Source: Acidimicrobiia bacterium (GTDB lineage: Bacteria > Actinomycetota > Acidimicrobiia > Acidimicrobiales > CATQHL01). From it: a stretch of 34,116 nt of DNA. A model generated the notes under the pieces. It was not told where the DNA came from. It ran no database searches and saw only the letters and a list, made by a program, of their open reading frames with translations. This document shows positions 1-7,672 of this stretch, piece by piece. A program made the position numbers and the translations under genes. The DNA lies in assembly GCA_009840735.1 (NCBI GenBank), contig VXNF01000033.1:1-34116 (forward strand), written 5' to 3'. The stretch's first letter is position 1; every line of letters starts with the position of its first letter.

Positions 1-945
1 GGCGGCGACGATCCCGGCGAGGATGCCGACGACGAGTTGCCGTTCGACGCCGTCAGCGCGGAACCGTCTCAGAACCAGCAGCCCAACAGGCGTCCGGTGC
101 GCTTGGACAAGTGGCCGAGCGCGTTGGAGGTGTTCGGGGCTGTCACGGAGCGGCTGAGCTTGTCGGCGGAGTTCAACGATCCCGACGGCGACACGTTGAA
201 CTACACGGTTACCAGCGAGATTCACGGCGGCGCCACGGTCGCCGGGGCGAGCGCGCGCATCGAGTCCAGCGAGCTGGTCATCACCACGCTCGACAGACCG
301 AGCGCCACGACCTTCAATGTGACGGCCAAGGACGGCAGCAGCGACTGCCCCACCAGCAGCGGCGGCACCATGGAGTGCCGCGCCAGCAGCAGGATCATCG
401 TCAGAGTCCAAGAAGCGCCGCCACCACGCTCGGAGTCGGACTACGTCAACATCACGGTCGCGCAATACGGCATCGGGCTCGAAGGCATCAACTGGACGCG
501 CCAGGGCGACTCGGCGCAAGGCTGCGTGCCGTTCAGCTTCGAGTTGAGCAAGCCGGTGCCGAGGCGCTTCACCTACGAGTACAAGATCATTCCGGTGGCC
601 GATAGGCCTGGTAACTATGTCAGTTACGGCGGGGGCCTTTCCCGGGGCGCCCCCGCTTCGTTCTTCGACGAAGGCACGACGAACGTGTGGCGCGAGGCGG
701 GCTTCCAGCACCGCATGAATGTTAACCGAAGCTCCGTGGAGCAGACAACGGGCGGCTTCTGCGTTCAAGTGAAGGGCGTCACCGCCCACTCCGGCACCGG
801 CGCCCTGACCTTCACTAATCACTGCCCCGCGGGCCAGTTCCGCCATTTCTTCGTCGAGATGCGCATCCCCGAGTACTGGGCCAACTTGCTGGGCCTGCGG
901 ATCGTCGGCAGCAACCGGTCCATCATGAACTTCAGGTGCCAATGA
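1..945 (+). CDS. Secreted cadherin-like/Ig-like repeat protein, C-terminal part (5' end outside window)
   Basis: The frame is open from base 1, so the N-terminus lies outside the window; the internal TTG at 37 is probably not the true start. The visible part is about 314 residues. It begins with an acidic Asp/Glu/Gly-rich stretch. A segment with the DPDGDTLNYTV pattern typical of dystroglycan/cadherin-like (CADG) beta-sandwich domains follows. Later come Cys-containing regions and Asn/Thr/Ser-rich beta-type sequence. No catalytic motif or C-terminal anchor is visible. Such domains occur in large secreted or surface adhesins, so an extracellular role is inferred. The stop codon at 943-945 overlaps the end of the convergent fic gene by 14 bp. 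Precise function is unknown. Confidence 0.6.
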   Translation, partial: GGDDPGEDADDELPFDAVSAEPSQNQQPNRRPVRLDKWPSALEVFGAVTERLSLSAEFNDPDGDTLNYTVTSEIHGGATVAGASARIESSELVITTLDRPSATTFNVTAKDGSSDCPTSSGGTMECRASSRIIVRVQEAPPPRSESDYVNITVAQYGIGLEGINWTRQGDSAQGCVPFSFELSKPVPRRFTYEYKIIPVADRPGNYVSYGGGLSRGAPASFFDEGTTNVWREAGFQHRMNVNRSSVEQTTGGFCVQVKGVTAHSGTGALTFTNHCPAGQFRHFFVEMRIPEYWANLLGLRIVGSNRSIMNFRCQ

Positions 946-2206
946 CCCCCCGGTGCCACCCGGCGACGAGTTCGGCTGCGGAGAGTTCCAGACCTGCTTC
1001 GTGCGAACGCCAGCAGACCTGCAAGAGCTTCTGGCGGTGGTCCACGACTTGCAGCACCTCGGGTACCTCAAAGACTCTGCGGCCCGTGTCCTCGTCCCGC
1101 GATTCGGCCACCGCCCCTGCTGATACCAGATTGCGAAGCCCTCTCCTCACCGCCTGGGCGCTGCGGCCCGTCGCGTCCCCGAGATAGGAGACGCTCGCCG
1201 CGGGCATCGTGGCCATCGCCTCCAGCGCGGCCGCCGCCGCCGAGTGCGACCTCAGGCCCAGGCTGTTCCACTTGGCCTGCATGCCCGCGATGACGTGGCC
1301 GACCGACTCGGCGTAGCCGCAGGCGACAGCGACCGCATCGGCGAGGAATGAGACCGCTGCCTCCCCACAGGCGTCGCGCACCTGGCTCTCGCTGCCGCCC
1401 GTGTAGGTCTGGTAAGGCCGCAGCGCATCGAAGTAATCCTGCTTGCGCTCGGCGATGGCAGCCGAGAGCGGCACGGGAATCACTGTTGGCCAGTGGCGTT
1501 GCAGCACGCAGTGGATCAGTGCCCGGCCGACCCGGCCGTTCCCGTCGGGGAACGGATGGATAGTCTCGAACTGTAAGTGGGCGATCGCGGCCTTGACCAA
1601 AGGATGCTCAAGGTCGCGCGCTGACACATAGTCCGCCAAGTCCTCGCAGAGGGTGAGCAAGTATTCTGCTGGCGGCGCGACGTACAGCGCTTCGGGCGGC
1701 GTGGCGCCCCTCGGCCCGACCCAGATGGCGTCGCTGCGCAGGCTTCCGGGCTCGAACGGCACCCCGGTGCCGTCAAACAGCCGTCTGTGCATGTCGCTCA
1801 GGTCCGAGACACGCACCGGGCCACCTGTTCGGCGCCCGACCGCAACAGCGTGGGCGGCGAGCCGCACCGCTCCGAGGGCCTGCCTGTCGCGTTCTTGGCG
1901 CTGGCGGTCGCGCTCGGCCCGCAACGATTCGAGCAGGCTCAGGGACCGCAGCGTCGTTGAGACCCCTTCCACGTCGCTGGTCGCGATCCCTTCGGAGCGG
2001 TTCAGGCACCACTCCAGAGCGCGATGCTGGGGCAGCCTGGCCGCCAACTCCCCCATCCGATCACCTGCGGCCCGCACCCGCCGCACCGTGTTCTCGCTCA
2101 GCTCCGGGCGCCAACCGGTGATTCCGTGGGGCACCAGCGCCCGGTACGGCTCCGGCCCGAGAACACCGTCGTGGACGCAGTCGACGTACCTCCCCACACC
2201 TCCCAA
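932..2206 (-). CDS. Fic family protein (class II AMP transferase)
   Basis: This 424-residue protein has the complete Fic active-site motif HPFPDGNGRVGR at residues 217-228, with catalytic His217. Fic enzymes normally move AMP from ATP onto a hydroxyl side chain of a target protein. Residues 76-81 (TSDVEG) fit the inhibitory helix pattern (S/T)xxxE(G/N) placed before the Fic core, which marks a class II, self-inhibited Fic protein. A Fic N-terminal domain covers roughly residues 20-110. A winged-helix-like region at about 340-395 could bind DNA. The first in-frame start is TTG at 2206; a GTG three codons later is possible, but its purine-rich box lies too close. No antitoxin gene adjoins it, consistent with built-in inhibition. 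The target is unknown. Confidence 0.85.
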   Translation of the reverse strand: MGGVGRYVDCVHDGVLGPEPYRALVPHGITGWRPELSENTVRRVRAAGDRMGELAARLPQHRALEWCLNRSEGIATSDVEGVSTTLRSLSLLESLRAERDRQRQERDRQALGAVRLAAHAVAVGRRTGGPVRVSDLSDMHRRLFDGTGVPFEPGSLRSDAIWVGPRGATPPEALYVAPPAEYLLTLCEDLADYVSARDLEHPLVKAAIAHLQFETIHPFPDGNGRVGRALIHCVLQRHWPTVIPVPLSAAIAERKQDYFDALRPYQTYTGGSESQVRDACGEAAVSFLADAVAVACGYAESVGHVIAGMQAKWNSLGLRSHSAAAAALEAMATMPAASVSYLGDATGRSAQAVRRGLRNLVSAGAVAESRDEDTGRRVFEVPEVLQVVDHRQKLLQVCWRSHEAGLELSAAELVAGWHRGVIGT

Positions 2207-2281
2207 ACTAACCGCCGCATTGCAGTCGCGGTCACTTTCGTCACAAAACTAACCGTCATGTTGCAACGGCGGTCACTTCCG
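2205..2281. repeat. Two tandem 36-bp direct repeats at the fic start (candidate operator)
   Basis: Units at 2205-2240 and 2246-2281 match at 28 of 36 positions by eye, with a 41-bp period. Each begins with AAACTAACCG and ends with GCGGTCACTT plus a C-G-rich tail, and each has TTGCA in the middle. The first unit covers the proposed TTG start of fic, the second lies just upstream. Two near-copies about four helical turns apart at a gene start look like an operator. Binding by the winged-helix-like C-terminus of the Fic protein itself is a guess. Confidence 0.5.
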
Positions 2282-2298
2282 GAGCGAGGCAAGCCGAA

Positions 2299-2323
2299 CC
2301 GGCGAAGCTCGGCAGGTCGCCGG
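2299..2323 (-). terminator. Candidate hairpin downstream of the lacI-type gene
   Basis: CCGGCGA (2299-2305) and TCGCCGG (2317-2323) form a 7-bp stem with an 11-nt loop, 24 nt beyond the lacI-type gene. There is no T-tract, which is common in high-GC Gram-positive bacteria, so this could equally be chance in GC-rich DNA. Confidence 0.25.
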
Positions 2324-2346
2324 ACGGACGTTTGAGGCTGTGGGTC

Positions 2347-3402
2347 TCAGCGCGGAGGCTGTGCAGCACTGGGTGGGGCGGTGGTTCCTCTGACTGTGAG
2401 GCTTGCGGGATAGCGGTAGTGGGCGGGGCGGTGGTCGGGATTCTGGATGCTCTCGATGAGGCAGCGGGCGGCCTGGATGGCCATGCCCTGGACGTCCTGG
2501 TGAACGGTGGTGAGGCGGAACGAGTGCCACGAGGACATGGGGATGTCGTCGAAGCCGATGATCGAGAGGTCCTCCGGCACGCGGATTCCCGCCCGGCGGG
2601 CCGAGTCGAGGACGCCGATGGCAATGATGTCGTTGCCGGCGATTATCGCGGTGGGAGGATCCTTGCGCTGCATGACGCGCTGGAGCAGGGACTGGCCTGA
2701 GTCGTGGCTGTATTGGCCGTGGACGATGTTCTCTGGGGCTATGGCGTCGCCGGCCACGTCGAGGACGCCGCGTAGCCGCTCGGCGCTCGTCGAGACCACC
2801 GCCGGGCCCATGATCACCGCGATCGACTCGTGGCCGAGTTCGCTGAGGTGGCGGGCTGCTTCTCGCCCCGCCGCCATGTTGTCGGGCTCGACGATGTCCA
2901 CGTCGAGGCCTGGCACCGACCGCACCGCCAGCACGATCGGGATCCCCTGCTGCACCAGCCTGGACGGCGTATCGCTGTCGAGAGCGGCGGTGGAGACGAC
3001 AAGACCGTCGAGCGATGAGTCGAGGAGCCTCTCGAGCCGGGAGAAGTCGGCTCTGCGGTGCAGAGGATCCACGAGCAGGACCGTGGAGTAGCCGGCTTCG
3101 GACACCCCCCGGTGGATGTGCGCCAGGAGTAGGTGGTAGAAGGGGTTGTCGAGGTTGTCGACCATGACGCCGACGACCCGGCTGCCCTGCTCCCGCAGGG
3201 TCCTAGCCGAGCGGTTCGGTACGTAGCCCAGAGCCTGCGCCAGCTCTTTGATCATCGAGCGCGTCGAGTCGGCAACGCCGGGATCGCCGCGGAGCGCGCG
3301 GGACACCGTGGACTGATGCACGCCGGCGGCAACCGCGACCTCCTTGCTGGTGACACGGGAAATGGACGCCTTCGGGGTGACGTCGGTTGTGGGCGAGTCC
3401 AT
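2347..3402 (-). CDS. LacI family transcriptional regulator
   Basis: The protein has 351 residues, the usual length for the family. A LacI-type helix-turn-helix lies at about residues 17-42 (VTSKEVAVAAGV, then STVSRAL), followed by the hinge helix NRSARTLR at 63-70. The rest is a type I periplasmic-binding-protein fold for effector binding and dimerisation. The ATG at 3402 places the HTH at the normal distance from the N-terminus. The gene is divergent from the thiamine-diphosphate enzyme and Liv-type transporter operon. An 18-bp site with the family's typical symmetry and central CG lies at 3663-3680, so local repression of that operon is the likely role. The effector cannot be read from sequence. 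Confidence 0.93.
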   Translation of the reverse strand: MDSPTTDVTPKASISRVTSKEVAVAAGVHQSTVSRALRGDPGVADSTRSMIKELAQALGYVPNRSARTLREQGSRVVGVMVDNLDNPFYHLLLAHIHRGVSEAGYSTVLLVDPLHRRADFSRLERLLDSSLDGLVVSTAALDSDTPSRLVQQGIPIVLAVRSVPGLDVDIVEPDNMAAGREAARHLSELGHESIAVIMGPAVVSTSAERLRGVLDVAGDAIAPENIVHGQYSHDSGQSLLQRVMQRKDPPTAIIAGNDIIAIGVLDSARRAGIRVPEDLSIIGFDDIPMSSWHSFRLTTVHQDVQGMAIQAARCLIESIQNPDHRPAHYRYPASLTVRGTTAPPSAAQPPR

Positions 3403-3626
3403 CCGATCAGTCGCTCACCGTTCCAGCGGCGCGGCACCCGACAGCCGAGATGGCCATAGCGCATTGTGCGCGATTACCTCCGCACATGATGCGCGCCCCT
3501 CGGCCCAGTTCGCTCACGACAGTCGCTCTGATCTCATCCGTTCTATCGTCACCCTCCCAGTATAGCCGCGCTGAACAGGGCTGATACTGCAGGCCGCTCA
3601 CGATCAGGGCACCAGCAGGGCACGGC

Positions 3627-3655
3627 TTGCACGCGCTGTCTGGCCCAACTACTCT
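3627..3655 (+). promoter_or_regulatory. Candidate promoter of the TPP enzyme/ABC transporter operon
   Basis: TTGCAC at 3627-3632 and TACTCT at 3650-3655 are 17 bp apart in the 319-bp space between the divergent lacI-type gene and the operon. Both match the consensus weakly. The predicted transcription start (about 3662) falls at the edge of the 3663-3680 palindrome, which supports the pairing. Apart from this promoter and the adjacent operator, I see only a GCGCA-TTG-TGCGC dyad at 3459-3471 in this gap. Confidence 0.3.
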
Positions 3656-3662
3656 GCATCTA

Positions 3663-3680
3663 TGCGCAATCGTATGCGCA
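3663..3680. promoter_or_regulatory. Candidate LacI-family operator (TGCGCAATCGTATGCGCA)
   Basis: This 18-bp element is symmetric around a central CG: 14 of 18 positions obey the dyad, with TGCGCA on both sides. A symmetric site with central CG is the standard architecture for LacI/PurR/CcpA-type regulators. It lies 41 bp before the GTG start of the operon and just downstream of the candidate promoter, where a bound repressor would block initiation. The regulator gene is divergent and 260 bp away. Confidence 0.5.
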
Positions 3681-3721
3681 ATCTCTGCGCCACGCCAGCC
3701 GCTACCTGAAGGAGTCCCAAC

Positions 3722-5530
3722 GTGCTTCTCACGACCGGACAGATCATCGCCAAAGCCCTGCGGGCCTACGGGGTGCCCTACGTGACCGGCCTGCCCGGAC
3801 ACGGCAACTGGAGCCTGCTGGACGCCTTCTGTGACGACGACTGCAAGCTGCCGTTCGTGCAGGTGTTCCACGAACAGTCGGCGGTCCACATGGCCGACGC
3901 CCACTACCGCGTCACGGGTCAGCCGATCGCCGCGCCCACCTCCATCGGGCCCGGCTCGACCAACACGATCATCGGCCTGGCCACCGCCTACGCCGACTCC
4001 ACCTCGCTGCTGCTGCTCACCGGTTCGGTGGCCACGCACATGCGCAACCACGGCGTCATGCAGGAGCTCGACCGCTTCCACTCGCCGGACTTCCCCGCCG
4101 TGGCCGCGCCCGTCACCAAGCGGAACTTCGAGATGGTGCGGGCCATCGAGGCGCCGTTCCTGATGCACCGGGCCTTCAACGCCATGCTCAGCGGGCGCCG
4201 GGGGCCGGTACACATCGAGATCCCACTCGACGTGCAAGTGGAGCAGGCCGACGCCGACGTGGCCGAACTCTCACGGCGTCTGCCGGTGGGCCGGCCGCGC
4301 GCCGATGAAGACGCCGTCACCGCCGCGGCCGAGTTGCTGCTGAGCGCCGAGCGGCCCTGCATCGTGGCCGGCGGCGGGGCGGTCGCCTCCGACGCCGCGC
4401 CGCAGCTCGCCGAACTCGTGGACCGCCTCGGGATCCCCGTCGTCTACACCTGGAACGGCAAGGGAGCGCTGGCGGATGACCATCGCTGGAACGCCGGCAC
4501 GGCCGGCTGGCCCGGGACCGCACCCGGCAACACCATCGCCGCCAACGCCGACGTGGTGCTGTCGCTGGGCTGCAAGTTCACCGACTGGTCGGCGTCCTCG
4601 TGGCGCAAGGGCGCCACCTTCTCGATCCCGCCGGCGTCGCTGATCCAGGTGGACATAGACCCGGCCGAGATCGGCAAGAACTACCCCGCCGAGGTCGGGA
4701 TCACAGCCGACGTCCGCGCCACGCTCACGGACCTGCTCGCCGCCGTCGGGCAGACCGAGGCCCGCCGGGCGCTGGCGGCGCGGGAGGGCTACCTCGACGA
4801 GTTGACCGCGCTCAAGGACCAGTGGGAGAAGACGCTGAGCAGGCGTCGCCACCACGACGGATCGCCCATGACGATGCTGCGGGTCCTGCACGAGCTGCGC
4901 TCCGTTCTGCCCCGCCACGGCATCGTCACGGTGGGCTCGGGCCATCCGCAGTCCTCCACCAAACAGGCCTTCCCCATCTACGAGCCCCGCACACACATCA
5001 CCTCCGGGAGCTTCTCGCCCATGGGGTTCGCCGTGCCGGCGGCGATCGCCGCCAAGCTGGCGCGACCCGACACGCCGGTGGTCTGCATCGTCGGCGACGG
5101 CGACTTCATGATGACGATGCAAGAGTTGGCGCTCTGCGCCATGCACGACCTGCCGGTCACGTTCGTGATCCTGAACAACCGGGGGTTCATCTCCATCCGG
5201 GACGGCCAGCACCACCTGATGGGCCGCCAGATCGGCTCGGAGTTCAACCGCGCCGGCGGCCCGGAGTACTCCGTGGACTTCGCGGCCTTCGCGAGAGCCT
5301 GCGGAATCCCGGCGGCCACGACGGTCACCGAACCCGCCGGTCTGCACGACGCCCTGCGGCGAGCCGTCGAGTCCAACGAGCCCGCTCTCGTCGAGACATC
5401 CATCACCCGCGACGCAACCATCGCAGCCGCCGAGGTGGTGGGCTGGTGGGATTTCCCGCTGTTGCCGAGCGCGCCCGCCGAGGACCGTGCCGCGTACGCG
5501 GCCGCGGTCAGCGAGGAGCAGCACCTCTGA
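3722..5530 (+). CDS. Thiamine diphosphate-dependent enzyme (acetolactate synthase/IolD-like superfamily)
   Basis: The 602-residue protein has the three-domain layout of the ALS/pyruvate oxidase/IolD superfamily. The N-terminal pyrimidine-binding domain carries Glu51 in HEQSAVHMADA, the residue that activates the cofactor. The C-terminal domain has the ThDP/Mg motif starting with GDGD at 458-461 and ending with Asn485-Asn486. The GTG start is preceded at seven bases by GAAGGAG (3708-3714). It lacks clear signatures of sulfoacetaldehyde acetyltransferase or biosynthetic IlvB, so the substrate is open; carboligation, decarboxylation or C-C hydrolysis are all possible. As first gene of an operon with a Liv-type importer, it probably acts on the imported compound or a product of it. 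Confidence 0.85.
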   Translation: MLLTTGQIIAKALRAYGVPYVTGLPGHGNWSLLDAFCDDDCKLPFVQVFHEQSAVHMADAHYRVTGQPIAAPTSIGPGSTNTIIGLATAYADSTSLLLLTGSVATHMRNHGVMQELDRFHSPDFPAVAAPVTKRNFEMVRAIEAPFLMHRAFNAMLSGRRGPVHIEIPLDVQVEQADADVAELSRRLPVGRPRADEDAVTAAAELLLSAERPCIVAGGGAVASDAAPQLAELVDRLGIPVVYTWNGKGALADDHRWNAGTAGWPGTAPGNTIAANADVVLSLGCKFTDWSASSWRKGATFSIPPASLIQVDIDPAEIGKNYPAEVGITADVRATLTDLLAAVGQTEARRALAAREGYLDELTALKDQWEKTLSRRRHHDGSPMTMLRVLHELRSVLPRHGIVTVGSGHPQSSTKQAFPIYEPRTHITSGSFSPMGFAVPAAIAAKLARPDTPVVCIVGDGDFMMTMQELALCAMHDLPVTFVILNNRGFISIRDGQHHLMGRQIGSEFNRAGGPEYSVDFAAFARACGIPAATTVTEPAGLHDALRRAVESNEPALVETSITRDATIAAAEVVGWWDFPLLPSAPAEDRAAYAAAVSEEQHL

Positions 5531-5561
5531 GGCTGAACGCGCCCGCCGAGAGCCGACCCCG

Positions 5562-6605
5562 ATGGCCCCGGACCGCCGAACCGAAGCGGCAGCCGGTGGG
5601 GCGCAGGTGGCGCTGCGACACCTCGCCGGGCGCGCCGCCGCGGCGGCGGTCGGACGCAACCAGCGGCGCGCCGCTCAGCTGGCGATCAGCGGCCTGCTCA
5701 TCTACTACGTGACAGCCAAGTCGATTCAGATCAGCGACCGGTCGCTGCTGGTTCTGCTCAACGGGCTCACGGCCGCGGCGCTCTACTTCCTGATGGCCAG
5801 CGGCTTCACGCTGCTGTTCGGGCTGGTGCGGGTGACGAACCTGGCCCACGGCGGGGTGTACCTGCTCGGCGGCTACGTGGCGCTCTCGGTGCAGCGCGCC
5901 ACCGGCAACTGGCTGGCGGCCGCCGGGCTGGGCTTCCTGTTCAGCGGCGGCATCGGGATCCTCCTCTACGTGCTGCTCCGGCGCCTGCGCGGCGAAGGGC
6001 TGCGAGAGACGATGGTCACCCTCGGCGCCGCCATCGTGATGGCCGACCAGGCTCTGGCGCACTGGGGAGGCGTCCCCTCGGACCTCGACCCGCCGGCGTT
6101 CCTGCAGGGATCGCTGCCGCTGCCCGCCTCGCCGCTGCTGTACCCCAAGTTCCGCATCGCCGTCATCGGCCTGGCGATCCTCGCCGGGCTGGCGCTGTGG
6201 CTGCTGCTGTACCGCACCCGGCTCGGCATGGTCATCCGCGCCGGCGTGGACGATCGGGACATGGTCTCCATGGCCGGGATACGCGTCGAGTTGGTGTTCT
6301 GCGCAGTGTTCGTGCTGGCGGGTGGCCTAGCCGGCATGGCGGGCGTCGCCGGCGGCACGTACTTGTCGCTGGCCCAGGGCGAGGACAACCGCGTCCTACT
6401 GGCGTCGCTGATCGTGGTGATCGCCGGTGGTCTCGGCAGTCTGCGCGGGGCGGGGGCGGCGGCCGTCCTCGTCGGCCTCGTCGAGGCTTTCGCGCAGACC
6501 CACCATGCGATCCTCAGCGTGCTAATCACTTTCGGCACCCTCATCGCGGTGCTGGCGCTGCGCCCGCACGGACTCTTCGGACGACCGGTCGATGCGCGCC
6601 TCTGA
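5562..6605 (+). CDS. Branched-chain amino acid-type ABC transporter permease (LivH-like)
   Basis: This is an integral membrane protein of 347 residues from the ATG at 5562. The reading frame is open further upstream to 5487, but that would overlap the previous gene. The core has the LivH/LivM pattern: hydrophobic helices, the NLAHGGVYLLGGY segment early in the domain, and a Gly/Ala-rich conserved loop near the C-terminus (GGLGSLRGAGAA). An N-terminal basic, Ala-rich extension of about 50 residues precedes the first helix. It starts 31 nt after the TPP enzyme and overlaps the next permease by 14 nt, indicating one operon and translational coupling. Amino acids are the usual cargo, but family members also carry amides, urea and other small acids. 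Confidence 0.85.
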   Translation: MAPDRRTEAAAGGAQVALRHLAGRAAAAAVGRNQRRAAQLAISGLLIYYVTAKSIQISDRSLLVLLNGLTAAALYFLMASGFTLLFGLVRVTNLAHGGVYLLGGYVALSVQRATGNWLAAAGLGFLFSGGIGILLYVLLRRLRGEGLRETMVTLGAAIVMADQALAHWGGVPSDLDPPAFLQGSLPLPASPLLYPKFRIAVIGLAILAGLALWLLLYRTRLGMVIRAGVDDRDMVSMAGIRVELVFCAVFVLAGGLAGMAGVAGGTYLSLAQGEDNRVLLASLIVVIAGGLGSLRGAGAAAVLVGLVEAFAQTHHAILSVLITFGTLIAVLALRPHGLFGRPVDARL

Positions 6606-7611
6606 GCGTTGGCGGCGGGTCGCGTGGCCCCTGGCGGCGGCGTGCATCGGCATCGTCGTGGTCCCGATCACCGCGTCGGACTTCGTGCTGCTGCAGATCG
6701 TGATCAAGTCGCTGTGGCTGGGCATCGCCGGGGCCAGCCTGGCGTTCCTGATCGGCCAGGCCGGGCTCATCTCGCTGGGCCAGACGGCCATCTTCGGAAC
6801 CGCCGGGTACATGATGGCGATCCTCACCCTCAGCTACGGCCTCAACATCTGGCTGGCTGCGGCGTGCGCGGTGGCCAGCGGTCCGGTGGCGGGACTTCTC
6901 GTGGGCCTACTGAGCAGCCGCTCCTCGGGCCTGTACCTCATGATGCTGACCCTCGCCGTGGGCGTCTTCGCTTTCTTCTTCGGGCAGCAGTACCAGCCGA
7001 TCACCCGCGGCCACACCGGGTTCAACGGTTTCGAGTCGCCGGTCATCGGCGACGTCGACTTCAACGAGCGTCGCCCGCTGTTCTATGTCACCGCCGTGGC
7101 GGCGGTCCTCATCGTGGTCGCCCTGCGCTACGTCGCGGGCTCGCCGGCGGGCCTGGCCTTCCGGGGACTGCGGGACAACCGCGAGCGCCTAGCGGCGCTG
7201 GGGTACAACCCCGCTGCGGTCACCGTCGCCGCCTTCGCTGTCTCCGGGGTCGCCGCCGGCATCGGCGGGGTGCTGTCGGTCTGGTATAACGGCGCCATCT
7301 CGCCGGGTTCGATAGACATCACCCGGATCATCGAGTTGCTCGTGGTGGTCACCATCGGCGGCGCCATCCGCATCGAGGGGGCGTTCCTCGGGGCGCTCGC
7401 CGTGACCCTGCTGCGGAACTTCGCCAGCGACTTCACCAACCGCGTGGAGACGCTCGTCGGCGCGGCATTCATCATCGTGGTGCTCTTCTCGCGCCACGGG
7501 ATCCTCGGGCTCTGGCTCGAGGCGAGATCTCGGGCACCGCAGGTGTTCGAGTCGCTCCGCGGCCAACTGCGGCCGCGGAGCAGGGCGGCAGCCGGACCAC
7601 CGGCCCGGTAG
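6592..7611 (+). CDS. Branched-chain amino acid-type ABC transporter permease (LivM-like)
   Basis: This 339-residue membrane protein is the partner of the preceding permease. LivM-type marks are the early GQAGLISLGQTAIFGTAGY segment and the later GGAIRIEGAFLGA loop, the probable contact site for the ATPases. Several hydrophobic helices separate them. It has a basic, Arg/Pro-rich cytoplasmic tail. The ATG lies inside the end of the upstream gene (14-nt overlap). Together with the LivH-like protein it should form the heterodimeric channel through the cytoplasmic membrane. Confidence 0.88.
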   Translation: MRASERWRRVAWPLAAACIGIVVVPITASDFVLLQIVIKSLWLGIAGASLAFLIGQAGLISLGQTAIFGTAGYMMAILTLSYGLNIWLAAACAVASGPVAGLLVGLLSSRSSGLYLMMLTLAVGVFAFFFGQQYQPITRGHTGFNGFESPVIGDVDFNERRPLFYVTAVAAVLIVVALRYVAGSPAGLAFRGLRDNRERLAALGYNPAAVTVAAFAVSGVAAGIGGVLSVWYNGAISPGSIDITRIIELLVVVTIGGAIRIEGAFLGALAVTLLRNFASDFTNRVETLVGAAFIIVVLFSRHGILGLWLEARSRAPQVFESLRGQLRPRSRAAAGPPAR

Positions 7612-7672
7612 CCGCGGCACAGGCGGGCCGGCGCTCACCGCACCGGCCCACGACAGAGGGAGAACCCACCGA

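Noticed and set aside
3459-3471. Second LacI operator near the regulator start
   Set aside because: GCGCA-TTG-TGCGC is a dyad but has an odd-length centre without CG and differs from the stronger site at 3663-3680, so it was not listed as an operator.
5487-5561. Upstream ATG for the LivH-like permease
   Set aside because: It would overlap the TPP enzyme gene by 44 bp and add a non-homologous Arg/Ser-rich leader; the ATG at 5562 directly follows the previous stop.
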